From Bacillota bacterium (GTDB lineage: Bacteria; Bacillota; Clostridia; Oscillospirales; QAMX01): DNA of 5,480 nucleotides. A program made the position numbers and the translations under genes. Position 1 is the first letter of the stretch. Each line of letters opens with the position of its first letter. The notes beneath the pieces are model-generated. The model had not been told where the DNA came from. It ran no database searches and was given only the letters and a program-made list of their open reading frames with translations. The stretch is taken from contig JAKPBM010000180.1 of NCBI GenBank assembly GCA_029778935.1, positions 1-5,480 of the forward strand, given 5' to 3'. This document shows positions 1 to 5,480 of this stretch, one piece after another.

Positions 1-1
1 T

Positions 2-151
2 GAAGACGCCCTTGCCCATGAACAGTTCATGCAGCAGAAGTGCCGAGAAGTAGCCGGAAAAATCAAAGACCCGGAACTGAGAGCGTTCGTGGAAGGCATG
101 GCCTCCGCCCATCAGAAGAACTTCGGCAAGTTCTTCCAGCTGCTTCAATAG
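2..151 (+). CDS. Small ferritin-like helical protein, probably spore-coat associated (3' part only)
   Basis: The frame is open from the left window edge to the TAG at 149-151, giving the last 49 residues; the start lies outside. The visible part is wholly helical and charged, with the pattern HEQFMQQK, then DPELRAFVEGM, then HQKNFGKFFQLLQ. This spacing of E/H residues and the DPELR turn resemble the short ferritin-like or rubrerythrin-like helical proteins encoded next to CotF-type coat genes in clostridia. That comparison is from memory of the family and was not tested by a search. The next gene starts 13 nt downstream and its ribosome binding site overlaps this stop codon, so the two are almost certainly co-transcribed and probably act together in the spore coat. 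Metal binding cannot be judged from the fragment. Confidence 0.6.
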   Translation, partial: EDALAHEQFMQQKCREVAGKIKDPELRAFVEGMASAHQKNFGKFFQLLQ

Positions 152-164
152 GGGAGGATAGCGT

Positions 165-425
165 ATGGACGACAAAACCTTAATGCAGGATTTATTGAAC
201 ACCCATAAGGGCTTGTGCGACTTGTACCTGCACGGCGCCATCGAGTCCGGTACCCAGAACGTGCACTGCACCTTCACCCAGGGCCTGCAGGACGCGCTTT
301 CCATGCAGAACCAGATCTACAGCCAGATGTCCCAGCGCGGCTGGTATCAGATGACCCCGGCCGAGCAGAACAAAATCGAGCAGACCAAGCAGAAGTTTTC
401 CATGCAGGCCCAGCAGCAGGGCTAA
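165..425 (+). CDS. CotF-domain spore coat protein
   Basis: This 86-residue protein has the layout of the coat F (CotF) family: a helix beginning LLNTHKGLCDLYLHGAIES, a second helix around residues 34-52 rich in Q, M and N, the family-typical QMSQRGWYQM turn near residues 54-63, and a charged, Gln-rich C-terminal tail. Family members are small coat components made in the mother cell during sporulation. The start is supported by GGGGAGG at 151-157, with 7 nt to ATG. It is the second gene of a pair with the helical protein upstream, and a terminator begins 10 nt after the stop. No sporulation sigma-factor promoter is visible between the two genes, so expression should come from upstream of the window. 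Which member of the coat family it represents is not resolved. Confidence 0.85.
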   Translation: MDDKTLMQDLLNTHKGLCDLYLHGAIESGTQNVHCTFTQGLQDALSMQNQIYSQMSQRGWYQMTPAEQNKIEQTKQKFSMQAQQQG

Positions 426-435
426 GAAAAGCAAC

Positions 436-472
436 ACCGGCGCGGTTTTCCAGCCGCGCCGGTTCTTTTTTT
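436..472 (+). terminator. Rho-independent terminator of the coat gene pair
   Basis: A perfect 10-bp GC-rich stem (436-445 with 454-463, left arm ACCGGCGCGG) encloses an 8-nt loop and is followed directly by a run of T residues, 464-472 with one early C. It lies 10 nt after the coat gene stop and upstream of the mscL promoter, so it insulates the two transcription units. Confidence 0.92.
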
Positions 473-502
473 ACAAAAACTACCTTCCTCGCCCTCCTAA
501 GG

Positions 503-532
503 TTGACATAGGTTTTCCCAGAGAAGTATAAT
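503..532 (+). promoter_or_regulatory. Sigma-A promoter of mscL
   Basis: A consensus -35 TTGACA (503-508) and a consensus -10 TATAAT (527-532) are separated by 18 nt. The expected transcription start is the A at 539 or 540, giving an unusually short leader of about 16 nt that holds little more than the ribosome binding site. The sequence suggests strong, constitutive vegetative transcription. No operator-like repeat is seen. Confidence 0.88.
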
Positions 533-542
533 ACGGGTAATC

Positions 543-549
543 GGGAGGG
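543..549 (+). promoter_or_regulatory. Ribosome binding site that sets the mscL start
   Basis: The GGGAGGG at 543-549 touches the ATG at 550 but sits 6 nt before the ATG at 556. Only the second spacing is workable for initiation, so the channel most likely starts at 556 and not at the in-frame ATG two codons earlier. Confidence 0.8.
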
Positions 550-555
550 ATGTTT

Positions 556-1095
556 ATGAAAAAGGTCATCGAGCAGGGCGAACAGATTGTAAAAAAAGTC
601 AAAAAGAGCTCGTTTATGCAGGAGTTTCAGGCCTTTATCAACCGCGGCAACGTGGTGGACATGGCCGTCGGCGTGATTATCGGCGGAGCGTTTTCCAAAA
701 TCGTATCATCTTTGGTAAACGACATCATCACCCCGCTGCTGAGCCTGATGTTAGGCAAGGCCAATTTTTCCGACCTGGTGCTGGTATTACGGGAAGCGAC
801 GTACAACGAAGCCGGCGAAGTCGTAAACGCGGCGGTAACGCTCAATTACGGCAGCTTTATCCAGTATATCATTGATTTTCTGATTATCGCGCTTTCCATT
901 TTCGTGGTCATCCGGACGATGGGCAAAGTCCGCGCCCGGATTGAGAAGATGGAAAAGGAAAAGCTGGAGAAGCGGGAAGGCCAGGAGCAGGCCGAAGAAG
1001 AAAAGCCGGCGGAGCCCGCCCCCGAGCCGGAACCCACCAGGGAAGAAAAACTCCTGATGGAAATCCGCGACCTTTTGCAGAAAAACGCAGAATAA
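556..1095 (+). CDS. mscL: Large-conductance mechanosensitive channel MscL
   Basis: MscL forms a homopentameric inner-membrane pore that opens under membrane tension and releases solutes during hypo-osmotic shock. The 179-residue product carries the family hallmark [15 protein letters not shown] at residues 30-44, leading into TM1 (about 33-60), with a glycine (39) at the position of the constriction residue G22 of the E. coli protein. A periplasmic loop follows (about 65-97), then TM2 (about 100-121, [16 protein letters not shown]), and a C-terminal bundle helix [12 protein letters not shown] (163-174). It is longer than the 136-residue E. coli protein. About 15-20 extra residues, Lys-rich and amphipathic, precede the usual N-terminal helix, and a charged Glu/Lys then Pro/Glu linker (about 123-160) separates TM2 from the C-terminal helix. 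The start at 556 is chosen from ribosome binding site spacing; an in-frame ATG at 616 would give a more standard N-terminus but lacks a good ribosome binding site. It is transcribed alone from its own promoter. Confidence 0.96.
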   Translation: MKKVIEQGEQIVKKVKKSSFMQEFQAFINRGNVVDMAVGVIIGGAFSKIVSSLVNDIITPLLSLMLGKANFSDLVLVLREATYNEAGEVVNAAVTLNYGSFIQYIIDFLIIALSIFVVIRTMGKVRARIEKMEKEKLEKREGQEQAEEEKPAEPAPEPEPTREEKLLMEIRDLLQKNAE

Positions 1096-1130
1096 AAAAA
1101 GCGGCAACGGAAATCCGTTGCCGCTTTTAT
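1094..1130. terminator. Bidirectional terminator between mscL and the convergent membrane protein gene
   Basis: A perfect 10-bp stem, GCGGCAACGG (1101-1110) with its complement (1115-1124), has a 4-nt loop AAAT. It is flanked by an A run on the left (1094-1100) and TTTTAT on the right. Read on the plus strand it ends mscL; read on the minus strand, the A run becomes a seven-T tract that ends the convergent gene, whose stop lies at 1134-1136. The A run overlaps the mscL stop codon. Confidence 0.93.
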
Positions 1131-1133
1131 CGT

Positions 1134-2360
1134 TTATGGGGTTGTCTGGGCCGGTTCGGTCAGCGTGTCGTTTTTACTGAAGGCTTCCTCGTAAATCCAT
1201 TCCTCATAGATGCGGCGCACGCCGGTGCGGAACCGGATCATTTCGGCGTCCAGCGTCCTTTGCATATCCACCAGAGCGGGCAGGCCGGTTTCTTTTGTCT
1301 GCAACGCTTTCTGCAGCGCCGCCCGCAGGTCTTCCACCAGAACATCCATCTGCGCTTTGGGCAAGGGGCGGCCGGCCTTGGGCCTGTAAGTCGTATGGTA
1401 GTAGGCCACAAGGGCGTCAGGCCCGCCGGATGTGTACAGCGACAAAGCGGTCACCGCCGATTCCACCGACAGGCTTGGCTGTTTGGACGCGGGCAGCAGG
1501 ATGTTGATATACGTTTTGGTCACCTTGTCCGTCGCCCTGGCCGCTTCTATGAGGGAATCGGCGGAAGTTTCAGGCGAAAAGTCGTAGGCGGACACTTCGG
1601 CGACCAGCTGGGCGAAGGCTTCGTTTGCTTCCCGGGTGTAGAGGTTGCCAAGGGAAACAGCGCCGTAGGCCATCAGCCCCGCGGCGCCGACCATCAGGCC
1701 GTAAAACAGCGCCGTTAAGCCGTATGTGCGCTTTTTGGGCCAGACCGGGTGAAACAGCCGGATATAGCGGTAGGAAAGAAGCGACAAAAATAAAAACAGG
1801 TACAGCGCCGAAAGCACAAAGGGCACCCGGTGGGACTGGGAAAACAGCTGCGGCCAGAAGTCGTACCCGGCCAGATACGCCCGGTAGGAGTTTTTAATCG
1901 GGTAGAACAGCAGCAGAAACGGAGGCACAAAGGCCGAGAGAATTACCTGCTGAAGGGGAAAAAACTGGTCGTAGGCAATTTTCGCCCCGAAGAACGCCGC
2001 CGCCATGCAGAAGGCGTAGGCCACATACTCCCGCTGGGGGAACACCCGGAACACAAAAAAGGCGGTGACCATATACAAAGCCGCCACGGAAGCGTAAATC
2101 AAGGGCAGGTCGAACATCTGCACGGCCCTTGTGGAAAGGTTGTAGATTTGCCGGTAGCGGCGGGCTGTGGCCGCCGGGTCGTCCAGGCGTTTGACAATCT
2201 GCTGGACGGTCAGTTCGGGGTGAACTTTCTGCTCGGCGGCGACTTTGGCGGCGATATCCCTTTGGATTTCGCCGGCAATGTATTCCAGATCTTCGTCCAA
2301 AGGCACCCGGCGCAGCACGCGCTTGGTGTAAATTTGCACATAGGGGTTTTCGGAAAGCAT
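1134..2360 (-). CDS. Multi-spanning membrane protein of unknown function with HAAS/DUF1700-like N-terminus
   Basis: The 408-residue product was not recognised as a named family. Residues 1-75 are a soluble helical region with two charged helices and an ending of the type VKRLDDPAATARRYRQIYN, reminiscent of the HAAS domain at the start of DUF1700 membrane proteins, where a 'GDP..A' turn precedes the last helix. That match is weak and inferred. About five hydrophobic segments follow: 84-105, 111-130, 135-154, 179-200 and 213-236. The remaining 170 residues are soluble, with predicted helices and no obvious catalytic motif. The ATG at 2360 is chosen because AAAGGAG (2369-2375) lies 8 nt before it; the ATG at 2366 is only 2 nt away. 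Longer readings to a TTG at 2426 would begin inside the -35 box. It is transcribed alone, divergent from the zinc-ribbon gene. HAAS proteins are often paired with PadR regulators, but none is present here. Confidence 0.85.
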   Translation of the reverse strand: MLSENPYVQIYTKRVLRRVPLDEDLEYIAGEIQRDIAAKVAAEQKVHPELTVQQIVKRLDDPAATARRYRQIYNLSTRAVQMFDLPLIYASVAALYMVTAFFVFRVFPQREYVAYAFCMAAAFFGAKIAYDQFFPLQQVILSAFVPPFLLLFYPIKNSYRAYLAGYDFWPQLFSQSHRVPFVLSALYLFLFLSLLSYRYIRLFHPVWPKKRTYGLTALFYGLMVGAAGLMAYGAVSLGNLYTREANEAFAQLVAEVSAYDFSPETSADSLIEAARATDKVTKTYINILLPASKQPSLSVESAVTALSLYTSGGPDALVAYYHTTYRPKAGRPLPKAQMDVLVEDLRAALQKALQTKETGLPALVDMQRTLDAEMIRFRTGVRRIYEEWIYEEAFSKNDTLTEPAQTTP

Positions 2361-2368
2361 AGCCATCG

Positions 2369-2375
2369 CTCCTTT
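2369..2375 (-). promoter_or_regulatory. Ribosome binding site that sets the membrane protein start
   Basis: On the minus strand AAAGGAG is followed by CG, ATG, GCT, ATG. The spacing is 2 nt to the first ATG and 8 nt to the second, which favours the second (2360). The same 11-nt string GGAAAGGAGCG also precedes the divergent zinc-ribbon gene, most simply because both use a strong Shine-Dalgarno. Confidence 0.75.
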
Positions 2376-2397
2376 CCGGCTGTGGTTTCCACTGAAA

Positions 2398-2426
2398 AGT
2401 ATAGCATCCTTCAGCGGGGGTGTCAA
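2398..2426 (-). promoter_or_regulatory. Sigma-A promoter of the membrane protein gene
   Basis: On the minus strand a consensus -35 TTGACA (2421-2426 on the plus strand) and a -10 TATACT (2398-2403) are separated by 17 nt. Transcription should begin near 2391, leaving a leader of about 30 nt. The leader contains a small 4-bp inverted repeat, GTGG-aaa-CCAC (2382-2392), which is too short to call a regulatory structure. Confidence 0.85.
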
Positions 2427-2521
2427 TCGACGGGGTAGGATGGCAAAATGGGGGCGTCGAAGGTAACATTTCCAGAAAACGGAGAATTATACTTGCTCTT
2501 AATATACTGATATTTCATCAT

Positions 2522-2576
2522 AATTTGACATAAAACTACATTTTTTCGGCGATATCAATTTGACTTGAAAACTACA
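2522..2576 (+). repeat. Near-perfect direct repeat upstream of the zinc-ribbon gene
   Basis: Two copies are seen: AATTTGACATAAAACTACA at 2522-2540 and AATTTGACTTGAAAACTACA at 2557-2576. They share AATTTGAC and AAACTACA and differ only in the middle, with one base more in the second copy. Starts are 35 nt apart. The second copy covers the -35 element of the promoter at 2565-2593. The first copy contains a perfect TTGACA but no good -10 at 16-18 nt, so it does not look like a working second promoter. Tandem regulator sites or a local duplication are both possible. Confidence 0.6.
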
Positions 2577-2593
2577 AAATAGTAACGTATAAT
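2565..2593 (+). promoter_or_regulatory. Probable sigma-A promoter of the zinc-ribbon gene
   Basis: A -35 TTGAAA (2565-2570), a 17-nt spacer and a consensus -10 TATAAT (2588-2593) predict a start near 2600, about 27 nt before the ATG. The rest of the divergent intergenic stretch (2427-2564) is AT-rich and holds the upstream repeat copy, with no open frame or hairpin of note. Confidence 0.78.
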
Positions 2594-2626
2594 TGCAACA
2601 AATCGGTGATGGAAAGGAGCGTTTCT

Positions 2627-2980
2627 ATGGCGTTAGTTAAATGTTTTCACTGCGGAGAGGACTATTCAGGCAGATTGGATGCATGTCCACATTGCAAGCA
2701 TACGCCGTATGTGTTTGTTTGCCCGGAATGCGGATCCCTTTACGGAAGAGAAGATAAAGCATGCATAAACTGCGGTGTAAATCTTGAGAATGTCGACAAA
2801 TGTCCCGCAAATAAGGAAGAAGTTCAAAAGCAACTGAGCAAGTCTACATCATTTAAAAGTAAAAGTTCCGAAACGATGCCGTTTCGGAACTTTCTTTATA
2901 CCGTCTATTTTGCCGACGCAAGCTCCTCTTCCATGTCTGCCAGCTTGGAGGTCTGCCGCTGGGCCATGACCAGGCGGTAG
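2627..2980 (+). CDS. Small double-zinc-ribbon protein with abnormal 3' end
   Basis: The 117-residue frame opens with two tandem zinc ribbons of identical geometry, CxxC-x10-CxxC: Cys 6, 9, 20, 23 and Cys 32, 35, 46, 49, with one further Cys at 59. Such modules bind structural zinc and commonly mediate protein or nucleic acid contact; the specific role is unknown. GGAAAGGAG at 2611-2619 lies 7 nt before the ATG at 2627, which is preferred over GTG 2606 or ATG 2609, both upstream of it. The oddity is at the end. From residue 79 the frame enters the 13-bp terminator hairpin (2862-2893), and from about residue 93 it is antisense to the last codons of the ABC exporter gene. Residues 79-117 are therefore unlikely to be an evolved part of the protein, and the natural end was probably near residue 78-82. 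Base composition is AT-richer than the neighbours. The gene may be a recent arrival or a truncated copy. Confidence 0.7.
   Translation: MALVKCFHCGEDYSGRLDACPHCKHTPYVFVCPECGSLYGREDKACINCGVNLENVDKCPANKEEVQKQLSKSTSFKSKSSETMPFRNFLYTVYFADASSSSMSASLEVCRWAMTRR
2862..2893. terminator. Hairpin terminator of the ABC exporter operon, lying inside the zinc-ribbon frame
   Basis: A perfect 13-bp stem (2862-2874 with 2881-2893, left arm AAAGTTCCGAAAC) has a 6-nt loop GATGCC. On the minus strand it starts 12 nt after the exporter stop (2905-2907) and continues into TACTTTTAAAT, a fair U-rich tail. On the plus strand the tail is TTTCTTTAT, also U-rich, so termination in both directions is plausible. If it works on the plus strand, the zinc-ribbon transcript ends before its in-frame stop at 2978-2980. 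Confidence 0.82.
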
Positions 2981-5127
2981 TAGACGCCCTGCTTTTCCAT
3001 CAGCTCGTCGTGGCTGCCGATTTCGGCGATGCGGCCTTTGTCCAGACAGACAAGCCGGTCCGCATGGCGCAGGGTGGAAAGCCGATGGGCGATGGCGACC
3101 GTCGTACGGCCCTGGATGAGCCGCTCCAAAGCTTCCTGAATCAGGTGTTCCGTCTCCGTGTCGAGAGAAGCGGTGGCTTCGTCCAGAATCAAAATGGCGG
3201 GGTTGCGCAGAACGGCGCGGGCAATGGCGATGCGCTGCCGCTCGCCGCCGGACAGCGTAAAGCCGTTTTCGCCGATGCGGGTGTTGTACCCGTCGGGCAG
3301 CTTGATGATAAATTCGTGGGCGTTGGCAATCTTCGTGGCGGCGAAGACTTCCTCCGGCGTAGCGTCGGGCTTGGCGTAGGCGATGTTCTCGTAGATGGTG
3401 CCCGCGAACAGGAAGGTTTCCTGGAACACAACGCCGATGCTCTGCCGCAGGGTGCGCTGGGAGATGTCGCGGATGTCGTGGCCGTCGATAAGCAGCCGGC
3501 CGGACGTCACGTCGTAGAACCGCAGAATCAGGTTGATAAGCGTCGACTTGCCCACGCCCGAAGGGCCGACGATGCCGATCATCTCGCCGGGCTGGATTTC
3601 AAAGCTTACGCCCTTGATAACAGGCTCGTAGCTGTTGTAACCGAAGTGTACTTCATCGAAGGTGATGCGGCCTTTGATTTCGATGTCCTCGGCTTCTTCC
3701 TTGTCGGGCACGTCCTGCTCCTCGTCCAGAATTTCAAACAGCTTGGCCGAAGAGGTGAAGAAGTTGGCCAGCTGCTGCGGGAAACGGGACAGGGTCTGCA
3801 GCGGGCCGTAGATGTAGCCCAGGAAAGACATGAACTGAATCAGCTCGCCCACCGTCAGGCCGCCTTTGCCTACGTCGTAGAGGTGCAGCACGTCCTGGCC
3901 GCCGAAATACAGCACCAGAAACTCGCCGCAGCCGATGACAAAGGCAAGCAGGGGGCTTAACGTGGCCCAGAGCTTTTCGTTTTCCTCCGACACGTCCGCA
4001 AGCTTTTTGGAAACCCGCTGGAACTTCTCAATCTCGATTTTCTCGTTGCCAAAGCTCTTTACTACGCGGATGCCGCGGATGATGTCGTGCAGAATCGAGT
4101 TGGCGCGGGAACCCCAGCGCCACTGGCGGCTGAACTTCAGATGGATGGTGCGCCAGAACCAGCGGATGACCACCACGGTCAGCGGCACCGGCAGGTACGC
4201 CCAAAGGGTCAGCTTCCAGTTGGTAAAGAGCATGATGGTCGTTACGACGACGATGGAGACCACCTGCAAAAACACCGTCTGGCCCACGTAGGAGATGAAG
4301 CTCTGGATGACGCTGGTGTCGCTGGTGATGCGGTTCATCAGGTCGCCCGGCGTGCGCTTGGACATGGAGTTGATGCTCAGCGCCTGCACGCGGGAGTAGG
4401 CGAGAGTGCGCAGGTCGTTGCTGAGCCGGTTGCCAAGCCATACGCTCTTTCTGTTGGCGTACATGCTCACAAAGGTGGACACCAGATGGCAGGCCAGAAT
4501 CAGGCCGACCCAGAGCAGCGCCCTGCCCACAGGCCCCTGCTGGGGAACCAGATGGTCGTCGACCAGGTTCTTGTTGAACACCGGAATCAGAATGCCCGCC
4601 AGGGAGGCAACCAGCAGCAGCGTGGTCACCAGCACGAACTTGCCGATGTAGGGCTTTGCGATTTGGACATACCGGGTGAACACGCTGGATTTCTTCGTGC
4701 AGTAGGGGCAAACGGACGTGCCGTGGGCCATGCGGTTGCCGCAGGTAAAGCAGATGCGCTCGTTCTGATTGTCGGATTCAATGTAGTGGCCCGTGTTGTT
4801 ATAGATGCGGATGGCGCGGCCCAGCTCGGCCATGCGCTCCGTATGGGTCTGGGTGAAGCGGGCGAGGAGGTACGGCTCTTTTCCGTCCTCGCTGGCGGCG
4901 GAAAGCTCGGCGCAGCCGACGCCCAGGTAGATTTTCACTTCCGACAGCTTCTCGATGGGCACTTCCTGGATAAGCACGTTGTTGACGTAGGTCTTGACCA
5001 CGTTGTTTTTCACAGCCAGGATGCCTTCGGCTGGGTTGCCGTCCGGGTCCCTGTCGAAAGGAATGATATAGGTGGCGTCCGCCAGCTCATCTTTTAGTTG
5101 CGGCGGCGGATCAAAGAGTAATCTCAT
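2905..5127 (-). CDS. ABC exporter (fused permease and ATPase) with N-terminal PH-like domain and zinc ribbon
   Basis: This 740-residue half-transporter should act as a dimer that exports a substrate at the cost of ATP. Residues 1-115 form a beta-rich region with a PH/GRAM-like pattern (GILAVKNNVVKTYVNN then EVPIEKLSEVKIYLG). A zinc ribbon follows, Cys 126, 129, 140, 143. The exporter membrane domain (about 160-450) has six hydrophobic segments, near 163-183, 202-222, 281-300, 305-323, 389-409 and 427-445. The nucleotide-binding domain is complete: A-loop Tyr 497, Walker A GPSGVGKST (521-529), Q-loop Gln 569, signature LSGGE (625-629), Walker B ILILDE with catalytic Glu 650, D-loop SLD, and His 681. 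About 150 residues precede the exporter core, more than most half-exporters of this type carry. AAGGGGG at 5136-5142 lies 8 nt before the ATG. It is 22 nt downstream of a DUF1854 gene, a pairing seen in other bacteria and in some cases associated with cyanophycin metabolism. The substrate cannot be read from the sequence. Confidence 0.94.
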   Translation of the reverse strand: MRLLFDPPPQLKDELADATYIIPFDRDPDGNPAEGILAVKNNVVKTYVNNVLIQEVPIEKLSEVKIYLGVGCAELSAASEDGKEPYLLARFTQTHTERMAELGRAIRIYNNTGHYIESDNQNERICFTCGNRMAHGTSVCPYCTKKSSVFTRYVQIAKPYIGKFVLVTTLLLVASLAGILIPVFNKNLVDDHLVPQQGPVGRALLWVGLILACHLVSTFVSMYANRKSVWLGNRLSNDLRTLAYSRVQALSINSMSKRTPGDLMNRITSDTSVIQSFISYVGQTVFLQVVSIVVVTTIMLFTNWKLTLWAYLPVPLTVVVIRWFWRTIHLKFSRQWRWGSRANSILHDIIRGIRVVKSFGNEKIEIEKFQRVSKKLADVSEENEKLWATLSPLLAFVIGCGEFLVLYFGGQDVLHLYDVGKGGLTVGELIQFMSFLGYIYGPLQTLSRFPQQLANFFTSSAKLFEILDEEQDVPDKEEAEDIEIKGRITFDEVHFGYNSYEPVIKGVSFEIQPGEMIGIVGPSGVGKSTLINLILRFYDVTSGRLLIDGHDIRDISQRTLRQSIGVVFQETFLFAGTIYENIAYAKPDATPEEVFAATKIANAHEFIIKLPDGYNTRIGENGFTLSGGERQRIAIARAVLRNPAILILDEATASLDTETEHLIQEALERLIQGRTTVAIAHRLSTLRHADRLVCLDKGRIAEIGSHDELMEKQGVYYRLVMAQRQTSKLADMEEELASAK

Positions 5128-5149
5128 CGGGCTATCCCCCTTCTATTGG

Positions 5150-5479
5150 TTAGAGCAGATACGGCTCGATGCGCCGGAAGTCTTTCGGCAGCATCCGGGC
5201 GACATCTTCGATGATGTAGCGGTTGCCGTCCACGTCGATGACGATGATGCGCGCGCCGTCGTCGATGCGGCGAAGGTTGCGCGTCACGTCGTTTAAGGCG
5301 AACATCTTGCGCCCGGCGGAGGTCTCCACGTCAAAGTAGAGGTATCCCATCTTCTGCTTGACCGAATAGATCCGGGAAATGGAAGGGGAGTAGTAGCGTT
5401 TTCTCAGCTGCGCGGCCAAAAGCTGCGCCTGGTCGGGGGAGAACTGGTAGAGGGACCGGATTAAAAACAGCTCTTTCGA
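5150..5479 (-). CDS. DUF1854 family protein (N-terminus beyond the window edge)
   Basis: The frame is open from the right edge to the TAA at 5150-5152, giving 109 residues; a TTG at 5419 is an internal codon, not a likely start, because the conserved region continues upstream of it. The visible part fits the DUF1854 pattern as remembered: a helical stretch ending LRKRYYSPSISRIYSVKQ, then the strand YLYFDVETSAGRKMFAL, then RNLRRIDDGARIIVIDVDGNRY, then a short helix and a closing RRIEPYLL. There is no signal peptide or membrane segment in the visible part, so it is probably cytoplasmic. It lies directly upstream of the ABC exporter with a 22-nt gap and should be co-transcribed with it, perhaps as an accessory or regulatory partner. 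The biochemical role of the family is not established, and the cyanophycin link known from other bacteria is only suggestive here. Confidence 0.82.
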   Translation of the reverse strand, partial: SKELFLIRSLYQFSPDQAQLLAAQLRKRYYSPSISRIYSVKQKMGYLYFDVETSAGRKMFALNDVTRNLRRIDDGARIIVIDVDGNRYIIEDVARMLPKDFRRIEPYLL

Positions 5480-5480
5480 A

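Noticed and set aside
2361..2426. Longer N-terminus of the membrane protein starting at TTG 2426
   Set aside because: The TTG lies inside the -35 element and upstream of the predicted transcription start, so it cannot be on the mRNA made from this promoter.
1830..2438. Plus-strand open frame of 202 codons opposite the membrane protein gene
   Set aside because: It is antisense to a gene with its own promoter, ribosome binding site and terminator. Its product has no recognisable domain.
2508..2520. Short inverted repeat TGAT-atttc-ATCA as an operator
   Set aside because: Arms of only 4 bp in an AT-rich region are expected by chance.
2525..2554. Second upstream promoter for the zinc-ribbon gene based on the perfect TTGACA at 2525-2530
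   Set aside because: No acceptable -10 hexamer occurs at 16-18 nt; the nearest candidate, GATATC at 20 nt, is poor.
3010..3960. Plus-strand open frame of 316 codons opposite the exporter gene
   Set aside because: It is the antisense of the exporter ATPase half, whose conserved motifs are intact on the minus strand. GC-rich third positions explain the long antisense opening, and no ribosome binding site or family pattern is seen.
4087..5097. Plus-strand open frame of 336 codons opposite the exporter membrane and N-terminal domains
   Set aside because: The translation has low-complexity H/Q/A/G-rich composition typical of antisense to a GC-rich gene, and the real minus-strand gene covers it fully.
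5150..5419. DUF1854 gene starting at TTG 5419
   Set aside because: The same frame stays open to the window edge and the upstream residues continue the family pattern, so this is an internal Leu codon.

Overview
The window looks like chromosome from a spore-forming, moderately GC-rich member of the Firmicutes, most likely a clostridium. Three things point there: a CotF-type spore coat gene next to a small ferritin-like helical protein, strong AGGAGG-type ribosome binding sites with consensus sigma-A promoters, and compact hairpin-plus-U-tract terminators. Most of the window is visibly GC-rich. One islet, about 2465-2900, is clearly AT-richer.

Layout from left to right. (1) The 3' end of a small helical protein (2-151, +) is followed after 13 nt by a CotF-domain spore coat protein (165-425, +), and the pair ends at a strong terminator (436-472). 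(2) mscL (556-1095, +) is a single-gene unit with a near-perfect sigma-A promoter. It ends at a bidirectional terminator shared with the convergent gene. (3) A five-helix membrane protein of unknown function (1134-2360, -) has a HAAS/DUF1700-like helical N-terminus and its own consensus promoter. (4) An AT-rich divergent intergenic region carries a near-perfect direct repeat and the promoter of a small double-zinc-ribbon protein (2627-2980, +). That reading frame runs through a terminator hairpin and into the antisense of the next gene, so its 3' end looks damaged or mis-terminated. (5) A minus-strand pair fills the right side: a DUF1854 protein (cut by the window edge) and, 22 nt downstream, a 740-residue ABC exporter with a PH-like domain and a zinc ribbon fused in front of a standard exporter core.

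The most unusual content is the DUF1854 / PH-zinc-ribbon-exporter operon and the stop-less zinc-ribbon gene that converges on it. DUF1854 proteins paired with ABC exporters have been linked to cyanophycin metabolism in other bacteria, but nothing in this window itself names the substrate. No tRNA, rRNA, CRISPR array, insertion sequence or phage gene was seen.
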